Source of the DNA: Turnera subulata | Taxonomy: Eukaryota > Streptophyta > Magnoliopsida > Malpighiales > Passifloraceae | Direction of reading: 5' to 3' | NCBI GenBank assembly: GCA_028386065.3 | Contig: JAKUCV010005619.1 | Location: 1 to 64,000, forward strand | DNA: 64,000 nt | Shown here: piece after piece, positions 12,311 to 24,144 of the stretch | How positions within the stretch are numbered: position 1 is the stretch's first letter | Layout: each line of letters starts with the position of its first letter | Translations under genes and position numbers: made by a program | Notes under the pieces: generated by a model | Databases searched by the model: none | Told to the model about the DNA's origin: nothing | The model's input: only the letters and a program-made list of their open reading frames with translations

Positions 12311-13088
12311 CCCTCCTTACCTCCTTCCCATGTAAGTAGTTGATTTAAGTGTGTTTTAAGCCACTCTTTGTTGCTTCTCCGCCACCATCGTGCATCGTCT
12401 TCTCCCTCTTCTTCTCACTTTTACTCGCCGCCATTCATCTTCTTCCTACACTCCTCGAGTCGCCGCCATCTTTCTATCCACCATCTCCATCCGTCTCTGC
12501 CAGGTCGAGGGAGGAGGTGCGGGCTTGGGTTCGAGTTCTGGGCATGAACTCGAGGGCTTGACGAGGGAGTCGTTGCTCGGTAAGTAGCGCCGCCCCTTCT
12601 CTCTTTCCCTCTTTCTCCTTGGTACTGATTTACTATTTGGGTTTTCTTGCATGTTGGTTGCTGTTGTGTGATGTTTGGCTCGACTGTGTTGTGTGTGTTG
12701 GTGGTCGGCAGTGGGTTGGTTGCGTTTGGGTGATCTGTGGTGTCACGCGGGTGTGTGTTGGTGCGGGTGTTCTCTGGCCGGAATCGGGGCGTCGCCGGTG
12801 CGGGTTCCTCTTTAGGCAATAGGGTGCGTGTTCGAGTTTGTGTGGTTGGTGAAGAATCGAGGCCTCGCTTGTGTATTTGCTGCCGTCGTGCATTCTTTCC
12901 TTTGTTTATTTCAATTGTTTGATCTACAGTCGTTGTGGGTGAATTTGAGAGTTGTTGTTGTTGTTGTTTGGGTCTGGGTATTGGAGTTTGGGAGGGAGGG
13001 GATGTTTTCTGGGCTAATTGCTTTTTTTTTTTCTTTTTTTAAATATTTTTTATTTTATTCTTTTTAAGAAAAAAGAAATAGAAAAGGA

Positions 13089-13291
13089 AAATCACTGAAT
13101 GGTTAGGATATTGCCACGTGTCGTCCATCCCTAATTTCCGTTAGTGCAAGTGACGAAATCCATCTGCCCATGGACGGAGGGGGTCAATTGCATGAAATTG
13201 GGAGTTCAGGTGGTCGATTAATGAAAAAAAAAAGTTCAGGGGGTGACTCAAAAATAAACCGGAATATAGGGGGTCAAAATGTAATTAACCC
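13089..13291 (-). repeat. Right terminal inverted repeat of MULE copy 1 (end type B)
   Basis: Inverted partner of 11561-11765. It carries the type-B inner block (ccgttagtgcaagt, catgggcagatgg-like word, gaatggttaggatattgcc) and the G-box gccacgtgtc at 13113-13122. The same B block occurs at the left end of copy 2 (49050-49300). Confidence 0.85.
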
Positions 13292-14025
13292 AAAAAGAAG
13301 AGAAACTATAAAATAAAAAAGGTTACTAGCTGCAAGGCAACTTTCGTCAGCATAAAATTCACGACAATGCAGGTTTTCCACTCTCTGCTTCCATTTAACC
13401 AAAAGGAAAGAAGTAAACGTTGAGATTCCTGACGGGAAAGGAGAACATCCAGACCGAATCAAAGAGGTTCCAACAGGATTACTCCTCGTGCTTATAATTT
13501 CTTTTTGCTTATTTCCTTCGCTTCATGGGTGGGTGATGATGGCTAATGCTGTGGCAAAGAGTTGGCGCATTAAACTTGGCTTGGATACTTTTGCCAGTGC
13601 AAGCTTCAAAAAGACAATTAAAGACCCACCCTTCCAAGCAGAGTGTTTTTTGACAAGACAGATGTTAGCTGGAAAGTGATTCAATTGGAAATAGAGAAAG
13701 ATGTGCCAACTAGTATACAGTTATTAAGATACAATCTAGGCTCTCCATACTGGGAAGACGTCAGATCTAGAAGGCAATATACTATTGCAAAAAGTGCCAT
13801 TTAGAAATCGTAGCAGTAAACTATATTTTGCTTATACAATTCATACAGCCAAAAATCAGTTATGTTTGACAAAAATATGATAGTAGGTAGTTTGAGCGTT
13901 CACCCCCCCTCACAAGGGAGTAAGTACATTTCCATAGATTGCCTGGTATTACATATTTACAAAGCTAGACTATGAACAGATAATATACACACTACCGAGT
14001 TTATTTGCAAGGCATTCATAATGAC
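13292..14025. other. Intergenic; 3' flank of the APCB1-like gene
   Basis: AT-rich DNA between MULE copy 1 and the stop codon of the minus-strand aspartyl protease, presumably including its 3' UTR. The short ORF at 13488-13679 has no recognisable features. Confidence 0.5.
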
Positions 14026-17000
14026 TTAACCTTCAAAGTACGGCAGACCATCAGAGAGTGGCAGACTCTTTACTCTTGCTGGCTTAGCACAATCTGAGGG
14101 TGCCCAACCGATTCTCTTGTTCACATTATCATATACAACTAACTGTCCCCGCAATGATATATCTGGAATAGACAAGTAGCTAGTGAGTAGTAGAATTGCA
14201 ATCTGGTGGAGAAAGATTTGCGCCAATTTACGTGTACCAATTTCATATAGACTAACTTCAAAATGAACTATGTGCTTTAAAATGAAGTGCATAAAAGGGA
14301 AAAGGATCACATAGCCATTTTCATGTCAAACAAGTATTACCTCCTAATATAATTGTGGATCCACCATGTACTTTGCTTCCATCAAGAATGCCCAAGCAGA
14401 CGTTGCCTTTATTCTGCAGAAAATTCATTTATTCAAAATTAGTTAACCTCCAGGTGGAAATACTGGACCCAGTTGGTACAATCATTACCCAGCAAGAAAT
14501 ATTGAGACCTGAAGAGATCCTTACACTAATTATCAAATAGCCCTCTGGAGGAATCTGAAACTTTTTGGAGATAATCAACCACTTGCTTCCAAATTGAAAG
14601 GTTATGGTCTTGAAGATATGCTTCACATCTGCAACAGATCTGCAGGGAATAGATAGGAATTGAAGGAGAATGTTGCAGTCATTTTTGGTTCCCCACTAAC
14701 ATTGCTGATGCGAGGATAAGAAAAAAACAAACATTTTTATGTACATCTCCTATGGAACATATTAAGGCAGGTCATTTAAGAGCACCTATTTCATTGAAGA
14801 CTAACTAGGATAACATAACGAATCGGAAAAGTACTTAGCAAGAAAAGTTAGTTGCAAGACAATCAGTCAAAATCAGCAATACATGCTACTATGCAACCAT
14901 AATATTCAATGATTTCAGTATCCATTTGAAATAGGCCAGCATGTCATTTCAGACAGGAATTGGAGAAAAAAGAAAAAGCAAATGGATTTCGTTAAACATT
15001 ATCTGTATTCTTTTAGCCAAAAGCAGTACCTGATCGGGAATGGAGCTCGCCAACACAAAGGCAATGTTTGATCTGATGTATCTTGGATAAGTTCCATCCT
15101 TGACACTTCTTCAAGCTGCACCAATGGGTTATAATGACAACTATAAGACAACACTTAGAGCAATCCAAATTCTGTTTCATTTTGTTTCAGAACATGTTCT
15201 ACCGCACTTGACTGAAGATGGGCATACTTACAGAGGCAACCAATTCTGAATATGATTCTTTAGTCAAGTACGTATAAGAACTTCCACTATCAAATACTAC
15301 CCGTCTCGCGCTGCTGTCCGGACCACCCAAGCTGAGGGGAAGCTTACCATAGTTCAATTTTGTAACTCCAGTACTATAAAATTCCCTGTAAAGAAGAAAT
15401 TTTACTTTCAGAAAAACATCTCTCAATATATGTTTTCTTCATAAATTTTTTTACATAATATGGTGACAGAAAAGAAGTGGCTATTTCTGTTGCTGCAAAT
15501 CTAATTGTTCAACGTAAAGCATTTCTTTTAATTTTTTCCACAATACAAGAAAAGGAAAACCATAGACGTGTTTGAAAGAAATAAGGTATGAAAGGCGCAA
15601 TGAAACTGAACTATTCATGGTTGATAGGCTTGATGGAAACACGGTATTGATTTAAGGGAGATATGTTAACCAACAAATTAAAAGCATTGTTCCTTCTAAC
15701 CAGCATGTGTTTTCTGCTATATTCTATATAGTATCAAATAAAAGAAAAAGAAAAAAAAAACAGCACAGGAAATAAGAGGCTCTGAGATAATCGTCAGTAC
15801 TCCATACTCACATGGAAGAACTGTCAAACATGGGAACCCATGCCATACCCCACCGTGGTAAATATTCATCACCTAGAAACATATACCCGCCACCCGATAC
15901 ATCAGTGGTAAGGCAATGGCCTACCACGTTGTTAATAATCCCCCGGGTTGCCAATTGAGAAGGTAGACTAACTCTAGCCTTGCTTAGTCCAAGGATCCCA
16001 TCTGTCTTTGCCAGAGTGTTCAAAAGTAAACCTTGCTGATCATATGCGCACCTTAGAGAGAATTTGAGCAAAATCAACATTTTGAACAAAGCTAAACAGA
16101 TAACACAACCATAACTGAAGCAAGGGAAGTGAAACGGGATATACCCAAAAATAAAATCTGACTTCGTCAATGACCCATTTGAAGTTGTTAGATGAAGCTC
16201 ATCTCTTGCAAGAACCCCCATGGAAGAGCTATGATCTGCATAATCAATCTCATAGTCACACTGTTGACATGTTTCAGTTTCGCAATACCCCGACTTGAGA
16301 GATCTTTGAACTTCCATGCATAAAAGGTCCTTGGAAGGCACTAGGTTGCCTCTTCTTGGTTTGTATAAAGCATTTGCTCCCTACATCAACCATAAAAATT
16401 AGATTCCAAGCAATTCATATCATGTAAAAATTGAATAAAACATCAAGAAATCATCAATTACAAATGGTTGATCAGTATTTGTAGGGTCTGTTTAACAATT
16501 TTGTCACCATCGGATGCATAGACACAAAATTTGTTCAACTCTAAGCTAAAAGAACACCAGATGTATGATGCATACATTTAGTTGAAACTTCAATGGAACA
16601 TTAGATTCTCGCATATAATTATTCCATATTTTGATACCGAATAACAGCTACGAGTCGGTAGTTAGATTTTCTCAATCTTTTCAGGGCCCTGCAAACAGAA
16701 AACGCAAGCAGTTCTCCTCTCCCACTCACTCACTGAAACAGATAAGCTAAAATTGCACTCTCCTATCACCAAATTATTCGCTCCTTTTTCTTTCGGCCTA
16801 TGACAAACTAACACTAAAAAGGAATAAAGGAGTTTCACAAGAGTATCATAATCAGGATCAATTAGGAATCCATCACCCACAGATGCAAATGAGTAATGCG
16901 TGTGTATTCATTAAGAAAAAGTTGCTCGAATGTCCCAGTAGAAACTCGCCACTGGCGAGGGAGAGGCATTACCTTAGCACAGCTAGCGCAAGGAGCATCA

Positions 17001-17846
17001 CATTGAATCCAAGTTAAATCACTCCCTGTATCGATATCCACATAGTATGGTCTCGGCGGATTCCCCACAAGCACATATGTGAAATACAGTCTGTGAAAGA
17101 AGATTTTGTTACCATGAGAAATAAAATTTTACTACTTATTATAAGCACTAAATGAATGAAGTTCAAAATTCTCTCTTTCCCATATGCAGCAAGTAATGGA
17201 ACTTATTTCCTATCAATAATATCACACAAAGGAGAGAACTTGACACATACCCATCTGGATAAACATTGCCTCTAACAGGAAAAATGGAGGATGATTCAAC
17301 AGAAGCAGCACTTGAGGAAGACAACTTATTGATTTGACGAGGTCCAATCACAGCATCACTTGCTTCAGCCAAATTCTCCTTATACACCAGCCGCTGCAGT
17401 CTATGCTCAAGATCCCTCTTTGAAATCTCACCCGTGCTAAATTTGTGATACACGGGAAAAATAAAAGACTTGACCCCTCGATCATCATCGTCATTAGAAT
17501 TCCTCAACTCCTGAAGGAGGGTACTTGAGAGCAATGACCTGTAGCTAATAACAGCAAGAAGAGAGATGCATAAAAAAGACAGGAGCTTTCTCGGGTTGCC
17601 AAAAAAGAATCTTGACGAAGAGAATTGGTAAGGGTGGGTTTGTGGCGGTGGTGGTGATTGGATTGGGAGATGGTTCTCTTGGTGGGTTTGGGTCTGTTGA
17701 CCGGTTTGGTGAGGTTGTGGTGGGTAGTAGTCATTGCCAGTTAGTGCAAAAGCAGTGATGGTTTTGCCAAGAGAAGGGTTGTCTGGTGGAGGAAGTGAGA
17801 TTATGACGACTCCTGTTATCTGGTGTGACTCATCATCAGATTCCAT
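14026..17846 (-). CDS. APCB1-like: Membrane-anchored A1 aspartyl protease, APCB1-like
   Basis: Nine exons (5'-3' on the minus strand): 17846-17251, 17090-16973, 16380-16145, 16051-15812, 15385-15232, 15115-15030, 14639-14525, 14413-14341 and 14162-14026; 584 residues. The N-terminus (ESDDESHQITGVVIISLPPP, then a Pro/Gln/His-rich stretch) is followed by a single hydrophobic segment at about 88-105 (LLSFLCISLLAVISYRSLL), predicting a type II anchor. The catalytic domain has both A1 aspartates: DTGSD near residue 219 and FDSGSS near 429. Cys-rich blocks include CDAPCASCAK and CETETCQQCDYEIDYAD. The exon layout and length match Arabidopsis At1g49050 (APCB1, about 583 aa), reported to cleave the co-chaperone BAG6 and trigger autophagy in basal immunity. 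Substrate here is inference. The gene is divergent from Ku80, with 1.08 kb between start codons. Confidence 0.92.
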
Positions 17847-18150
17847 GGCTCCCTTCCCTCCCTCCTGTTATGTAATAGTAGTTGTTTGCTCTCTTCTTGC
17901 TTTAACTGAAGCTAAAGATCAGAGGGGAGAGAGTGTAAAAGGAGGAAGAAGAGAAGGTTTTGGTTGGTGTCTACTTGTCTCCTCCCTAACAGCGTCCGTT
18001 GTTCTTCTCCATGTGGGGTCCAGTCAAGGGACTTTTTCCACTCTCTCTGTAGTTGTGTACGCTACAGCAAGTCAATGCGTATGTCCAGTCAGGAAACTGC
18101 ACGGAAGCAACCCATGTTTAGAAAAATTGAAATACTATTTCTTCAGCATC

Positions 18151-18191
<41 letters not shown>
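18151..18191 (+). repeat. (ATA)n microsatellite
   Basis: About 13 to 14 uninterrupted ATA units in intergenic DNA between the APCB1-like gene and Ku80. Likely length-polymorphic. Confidence 0.95.
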
Positions 18192-18192
<1 letters not shown>

Positions 18193-18780
18193 TAGTTAAG
18201 TAAGTATACTAATCCCTTGAAAGGAAAAAGACAAAACAAAATCTTTCCTCATCATTGACTTGTAGTTTTTGTTTTAGATTCAATCATTAACTTGCATTAA
18301 TATTGGTTGCTTCCCATCATTTGAAACAAAATTAGTGGAAATTAACTCAAATGCCAAAGTTTTTTTTTTCCAAAAAATGGGGACGAATATCATATGACCA
18401 GACCAAAATCTACTAGAAGATCCTATTAAAATTGGAAAATCAAAGACCAGTGATACAATAGGCGGCCACCATCTCTAAGATTTAAAACATTACAAATATT
18501 ATATTTCAAAAAAAAAAAACTAGCACAATGACATCATTAAAGCCGTTATAATATTCCAAAAGAAATAAAATTAAAAATAATTTAAACATTTTCAAGCAAC
18601 TGAAAACTACATCAATAGTCAAATTACGTTTTCCATATTTTTCTTTTTCCACCGGTGTGGTACGTTCTATTTTCAATTTATTTTACTGAGGAGAGTTTTC
18701 ACTATTTACTATTTAACCCATTTTCTTCGCAATAATAAAAAATGGAAGAAAATCAAAATATATTAAAGACTTGAAACCGA

Positions 18781-18788
18781 GGCGGGAA
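18781..18788 (-). promoter_or_regulatory. E2F-like site upstream of Ku80
   Basis: GGCGGGAA, read on the other strand as ATTCCCGCC with its neighbour, fits the plant E2F consensus WTTSSCSS. It lies 33 bases before the Ku80 TATA box and 144 before its ATG, a normal position for cell-cycle/DNA-damage control of replication and repair genes. Function is inferred. Confidence 0.45.
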
Positions 18789-18813
18789 TAAGAAGAATAG
18801 CAGTCCGGCGCCG

Positions 18814-18824
18814 TATATATAAAA
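18814..18824 (+). promoter_or_regulatory. Ku80 TATA box
   Basis: Perfect TATATATAAAA in a GC-rich local context, 101-111 bases before the Ku80 start codon. Transcription would start near 18845-18855, giving a leader of about 75 bases that contains the CTT run. Confidence 0.65.
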
Positions 18825-18882
18825 CAAAAGCCCCCATTTCCAGCTTTCCTCCAAATTCCAATTCCTCAGCTTCCACAACACT

Positions 18883-18910
18883 CTTCTTCTTCTTCTTCTT
18901 CTTCTTCTTC
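18883..18910 (+). repeat. (CTT)n run in the predicted Ku80 5' leader
   Basis: Nine CTT units between the TATA box and the ATG. Pyrimidine-rich triplet runs are common in plant leaders and may vary in length. Confidence 0.85.
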
Positions 18911-18924
18911 ACACCAGCTCTGTT

Positions 18925-21900
18925 ATGGCTCGAAACAGGGTAAAGCACCCTCTTGTTCCTCTCTAAAAAATGAATCTCAGTTTTTATTCTACGAATAATG
19001 ATCATTTTTCTCCTTCTTCTCATTCTTCTTCTTATTCTACTTCTCTTCTTCTTCATCTACGTGTCATTTGGTAACAGGAAGCACTGGTATTGTTACTGGA
19101 TGTGGGTCCATCGATGCACCCCTCTCTCCCTCACGTTCAAAAGCTATGCTCCATTCTCGCCCAGAAAAAGGTCCTAATTTCTTTTAACACCTTCTCTTAC
19201 TTATCCTTAAAAAAAAAAATTAATGTCGAGTTTTTTTTTTTTTTTCCTTTTTACACTTTTAGAGTTACTGATTTTTGCTTTTTTATGTGTTTGTTTATGC
19301 ATGTATAGCTGATCTATGGAAAATCAGACGAAGTTGGAGTTGTATGTTTTGGAACTCAAGGTATGGTCTATCCTGTGGCTTGTTTTTACTGTTAGTTACT
19401 TTGGATTTGTCTTTGTTTTCTTGATTTCGCTGTGTTTTTGGAGAATATTTTCATCTTTTACTGTTCTCCTAGGGCTGGATTTTTTGTTAACTTGAATAGT
19501 TATTATGTTCTATTGGAATTATAGAAACGGACAATGAGCTGACTAAAGAGGTTGGTGGATACAAGAATATTGTGGTATTGCGGGGTATTAAGGTTGTCGA
19601 TGGAGACCTTGTCGAATCACTAGAAGAGCTCCCGCGAGGAACCATTGATGGTGATTGTATCCGATAATTCTATCCCAGGGTACTTCTCCTTGGGAGTTTT
19701 ATTACTTCTGTTTGGTATTTGGCAATGTACTTCTTGTTTTTTGAATTCTTTGGTTCCTTAACTCTGGTAGTTCTTGATGCTATTGTTGTTGGGATGGACA
19801 TGCTGATTAAGAAGTATCAATCGACGAACAAAGGAAAGAAGCGTCTTTGTCTTATTACTAATGCCATGTGTCCTATTAAGGATCCTTTTGAAGGAACTAA
19901 AGAAGATCAAGTGCTAACTATAGCATCACAGATGACTGCACAGGGGATGAGAATGGAGAGTATTGTTCTGAGGGGAAAATTGGGTGGGGTTGGAGATCCG
20001 GGAGTGATGGATGAGAACGATCATCTGTTAAATCTCTTCTCAGAGAAAACATCTGCGAAGATGGCGTTTGTAGAAAGTCCAATATCCTTGTTAGGTGCGC
20101 TTAGGACTCGAAATGTGGCTCCAGTTACCATATTCAGGGGTGCTATGGAAGTCAGTCCCCAACTGAAGATTATGGTGAGATTATAACCATTTGATTATTT
20201 TTCCAGCATATGGATCTTACTATCTGCGATCACATGTACTAATTTTTTGCTTGCTTTTGTGCTGCTTCCATGTCTTATAGTTTGGTTGCAGCTGTTGATA
20301 GAATATGAATTAGGATTATACGAACTGATTTATTAAATCTTTTCTTGTACCCACATTTATGAGCAGGTATGGGTCTACAAGAAAACCTCAGAGGAGAAGC
20401 TTCCCACTTTGAAGAAATATTCTGATAAAGCACCTCCATCTGACAAATTTGCCACCCATGAAGTCAAAGTAGATTACGAGTATAAAAGTGTTGAAGATCC
20501 CAGTAAGGTTGTACCACCAGAACAACGAATTAAGGGTTATCGATATGGACCCCAAGTGGTTCCGATATCATCCGCTGAATGGGATACTGTCAAGTTCAAA
20601 CCAGAAAAAGGTGTGAAGCTTCTAGGATTTACTGATGCTTCAAACATAATGCGGTAAGCATCATTGCTTTCACTTTAATGCATTTACTTTGGATTTAGCA
20701 AATGTACATTGAGATGGAAACTTTTTTCTTACATTTTTCTTGTCTCCTGACCACCATGTCAACCAAAGGCACTATTACATGAACGATGTCAACATCTTTA
20801 TTGCTGAACCAAACAACCAGAAAGCTACTATTGCAGTTTCTGCCCTAGCTAGGGCAATGAAGGAAATGAATAAGGTTGCAATTGTACGATGTGTCTGGAG
20901 ACAAGGACAAGGGAGTGTTGTTGTGGGGGTTTTAAGCCCCAACATATCTGAGAAAGTAAACATTGTAGGTCTTCAGTCTAGTGTTTAATGTTTTCTGCTT
21001 CAAGGTTTAGCTGTGCTCTTTTGCTCCTATTTCTTGTTAGGTGTTAGTTACTGAGGTGAATAATAATGTTGGTTTTGCTGCAGCCTGATTCTTTTTACTT
21101 CAATGTGCTCCCTTTTGCTGAGGATGTCCGAGAATTTCAGTTCCCTTCTTTTAGCAGTTTCCCGGCTTCATGGCAGCCAACTGAGGAACAACAAGAGGCA
21201 GCAGATAACCTTGTAAAAATGCTTGACCTGGCACCATTTGGGAGAGAGGAAAACCTACTACCTGACTTGACACCAAATCCTGTTCTGGAGGTATCATTTG
21301 GAGATTTTTGTATCGACCAGTTTGATGCAATTTGCTTTCAGGAAAATGAGATCCATTCAATGTGTCCCTAGTCAGTCTTTAATTAGCATAGTTTCAGCCA
21401 AGTACAGAATTAACAGCAATATCTCTTTCATATAGTTCCATATATGCTGTCCTTTTCTTTATCTATGTTGTTATTAAACATCAATATCTCATTCCTTTTT
21501 TACACAGCGGTTTTACCGTCATCTAGAATTAAAGTCGAAGCACCCAGATGCTGCTGTGCCTCCACTCGATGAAACTCTCAAGAAAGTAACTGAGCCTGAT
21601 CCAGAACTTCTTTCAGAAAACAAATCTGTTATTGATGCATTTCGCAGGAGATTTGAACTCAAAGAAAATCCAAAGGTCATTGCTTTTAACATTGTATTCC
21701 GTTATGCTGTCAAGTTTATTATAGGTGTTAATAAATGTAGCCTGGGTTGCAGCTCAAGAAACCAAGTAGGCGGTTATTACGGGAGAAACCTTCTGGCTCC
21801 GATGAGGAGGAAGGTTATGATGATAAGAGCAATTCTCTAGTGGTCAAGTCAATTGAAAATGAACCCACAGTTAGAGTTGATAAAATTGGGGATTCAACTC

Positions 21901-22966
21901 CTATCCAAGATTTTGAAGCTATGCTTTCACGCAGAGATAGTCCTGATTGGGTTAGTAAAGCAATCAAGGGCATGAAAAATAAAATATACGATCTAGTGGA
22001 GGATTCCTATGAAGGAGACAATTATCCGAAAGCAACAGAATGTTTAATTGCACTACGGAAAGGTTGCATCCTTGAGCAAGTATGTCACTTCTTTCTCAAG
22101 TTATGGTTTGTCTACCATATAAAGTTGGAATTTGTGATCCTATTTTGCTATTTGTGGTTGCAACTTTGATCTGAGGTATAATGACATTGTCACTCGAGCA
22201 ATCTGTGGATTCTGCTTTTGCTGTTCACGCTTCTTTTGACAGTGTATAGTTGGTTTTCTTTCCAACAAATGCTATGCATGGAAATTAGAGGCCAAATTGA
22301 CGCACCATGTCATGTAACAGTCATTTGCAGTAGTCACATTAGCGCAACCCCAGATAGCAATGGCGCAGCCCATCTTTTCCTGTCATGTAATTTGATACAG
22401 GTGTTTCAAGAGTGATCTATTACTAACCAGTTACTGAAGGATGAGCTTTCCGGTTTTGTAGATGTGCTAACAATGGTTTTCACCCATATGTTGCCTTACC
22501 TGTTTTCCAATAGCGCAGATGCAAATAGTGGTGCTATGTATTGCCCCCATATGTTGCCATCCGTCATGGTTGGCTAGTACAAACAATATTTTCATATGAC
22601 AGATCTGATGGAGGTCCTAGACATTTCTACTATCATAGCTTGGAATTCATAGCTAGTAAATTGACAATTCTCTCCAATATGCAGGAACCAAAAGAATTTA
22701 ATGATTTCCTTCGCCATCTTTTCAAAGTCTGGCAGGAGAAAAGGCTTGCTGATTTCTGTGATTTTCTCGTGTCCAAAGAAGTCACCTTGATTTCCAATTC
22801 TGAAGCCATAGACAGGTTTTCCTCAGCTCTGCCATTGGTAGTTCCTCTGACTAACCTTGGTCATTCTAGTTATTAATCCTGTTATACATTGTTTCCCTTG
22901 AGCAGTGAGGTTACAGAGGATGAAGCCAGAAGCTTTCTAGTTAAGAAAGAGCTGAAATCGGAGTGA
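18925..22966 (+). CDS. KU80: Ku80 (ATP-dependent DNA helicase 2 subunit 2; NHEJ factor)
   Basis: Twelve exons: 18925-18939, 19078-19170, 19309-19360, 19525-19656, 19771-20174, 20367-20653, 20769-20964, 21084-21290, 21508-21675, 21753-22079, 22685-22815 and 22906-22966, giving 690 residues (Arabidopsis KU80 is about 680). The first exon is only 15 bases (MARNR). The N-terminal vWA domain contains LLLDVGPSM and the motif DAIVVGMDMLIKKY. The Ku beta-barrel core covers about residues 220-460 (e.g. GYRYGPQVVPIS, PDSFYFNVLPFAED, LDLAPFG). The C-terminal region has PIQDFEAMLSRRD and the helical domain ending in FLVKKELKSE. Ku80 pairs with Ku70 to ring double-strand break ends in classical non-homologous end joining and protects telomeres. 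The exon 4 donor was chosen at 19657 because it restores GDFLDAIVVGMD. The promoter has an E2F-like site and TATA box. Confidence 0.96.
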
Positions 22967-24144
22967 GGACAGCAGTTCCTCGTGTAGACTAACTTTCCCC
23001 AGCGGTTTTGTACATTGCCCAGATTTTTCAATGTTACTAGAATCGTATCTTGTAGATCTCAAACCTTATCATTAGGTTCTTCTATGTAGGCTTGGGGATT
23101 GGTGACTTGATGTACAGATGTCTTACGATGGTTCAATCATTAGAGATTTTGTTCGGCCATCAACAACGTTGTCTAAGATGAACTGGTCGTCTTGCACTGA
23201 TCTTGTTCAGAAACTTGAGAATGCGTACTTGTCTGATATATGATTCTACTTGCTACTAATAGTCTAATACCATCTATAACTACAGTCACTCGTGGTATTT
23301 TTGGTGACAGCTACACAAATATATCTCTTATATCAAAGGACATGATTATGATCCATGTTTTAAGTAACTGTCTACTATAATATTTCCTTACAAAACTAAT
23401 AAGACAAGTCACCTCTTTGATTGTCAAAAGCGACTAAGCACCTATCGGATCATTGCAGTTCTCACTTGTACCTGACTTTACATCGAATCATAGCAGTTCT
23501 AACTTGTCCGTACCATTTAAAGTTCTTTGCGAGTTGTCAACTGGCTTCTCCCCTTATTGGGTTCATGCCTTGAGTTTCACATTTGGCTGCTGTTTATAAG
23601 TAGTAATCCTCTTATCCGTTTTGTATGTCCAAGATCAACTAACCAGAAAATTGAAATACGTGGACAGCATTAATTCACAATGCCATTGCATGTATATTTT
23701 TAATTATTATTCCCGGTGCTCCAACGTAATTCATAGAAACTTGTTGGCAAAGATAAACGTAGAGTTACAAAACATTGCAACAATGGGATCATATGTTCGT
23801 TCCACCGTTTAACCACTATGCTTCTAGACTGTAATTGGAAGTCCATACAATTGGGGTCATCAATCTAATGTACATGGTCGACTAGTTATAGCCATAAATA
23901 AGAACAGCAACAATGCAATGCTAATCCTACACAAGCTAGAAAAGGAATGATACACTAAAGTTAGCACTAAGTTATGGGCACAGCAGATACCAGGGTAGGT
24001 GCTAAAATGGCATATATTGCCCTAATTGATCCCAAGTCCAAACCACCAGACCATTTTTTAGGATATTTCTCGAGATTGACAGCTGCGCCATCCATAAGAT
24101 TACACCACGGCAGAAAATATACTTCAGTACTTTCATACAGCCCA
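22967..24144. other. Intergenic between convergent Ku80 and ARP4
   Basis: Two converging 3' flanks with no recognisable gene. ORFs at 23621-23812 and 23967-24293 are either unsupported or read across the last ARP4 exon. Nothing else is seen. Confidence 0.55.

Larger units (their letters stand above)
11561..13291 (+). mobile_element. Non-autonomous Mutator-like element (Pack-MULE type), copy 1
   Basis: The element starts ggataattacattttgacc and ends with the complement (ggtcaaaatgtaattaaccc). Its inverted repeats extend about 200 bases (11561-11765 and 13089-13291). The same termini recur in the element at 49050-51248. The interior is markedly more GC-rich than flanking DNA and encodes no transposase; instead it contains a decayed importin-5-like gene fragment (11995-12310) and further unassigned GC-rich sequence to about 13000. 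Long TIRs, a non-transposase host-gene cargo and the 9-bp duplication around the sister copy fit a Pack-MULE. No clear target-site duplication is seen here (actcaaat before, aaaaagaag after), so this copy is older or its edges are altered. Confidence 0.8.
17847..18924. promoter_or_regulatory. Divergent promoter region between APCB1-like gene and Ku80
   Basis: The two start codons face away from each other across 1,078 bases. The left 300 bases are CT/GA-rich leader-like sequence of the protease. The middle is AT-rich with an (ATA)n microsatellite. The right end has an E2F-like motif, a TATA box and a CTT-rich leader for Ku80. No gene lies within; ORFs at 17734-18195 and 17964-18203 read through the microsatellite and antisense sequence of exon 1. 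Confidence 0.6.

Noticed and set aside
12421..12893. Overlapping ORFs of 65-132 codons inside MULE copy 1
   Set aside because: Open frames from GC-rich DNA in several frames at once; Pro/Thr- or Arg-rich with no family match.
11541..13300. Target-site duplication for MULE copy 1
   Set aside because: Flanks (actcaaat before 11561 and aaaaagaag after 13291) do not match over 8-10 bases; not claimed.
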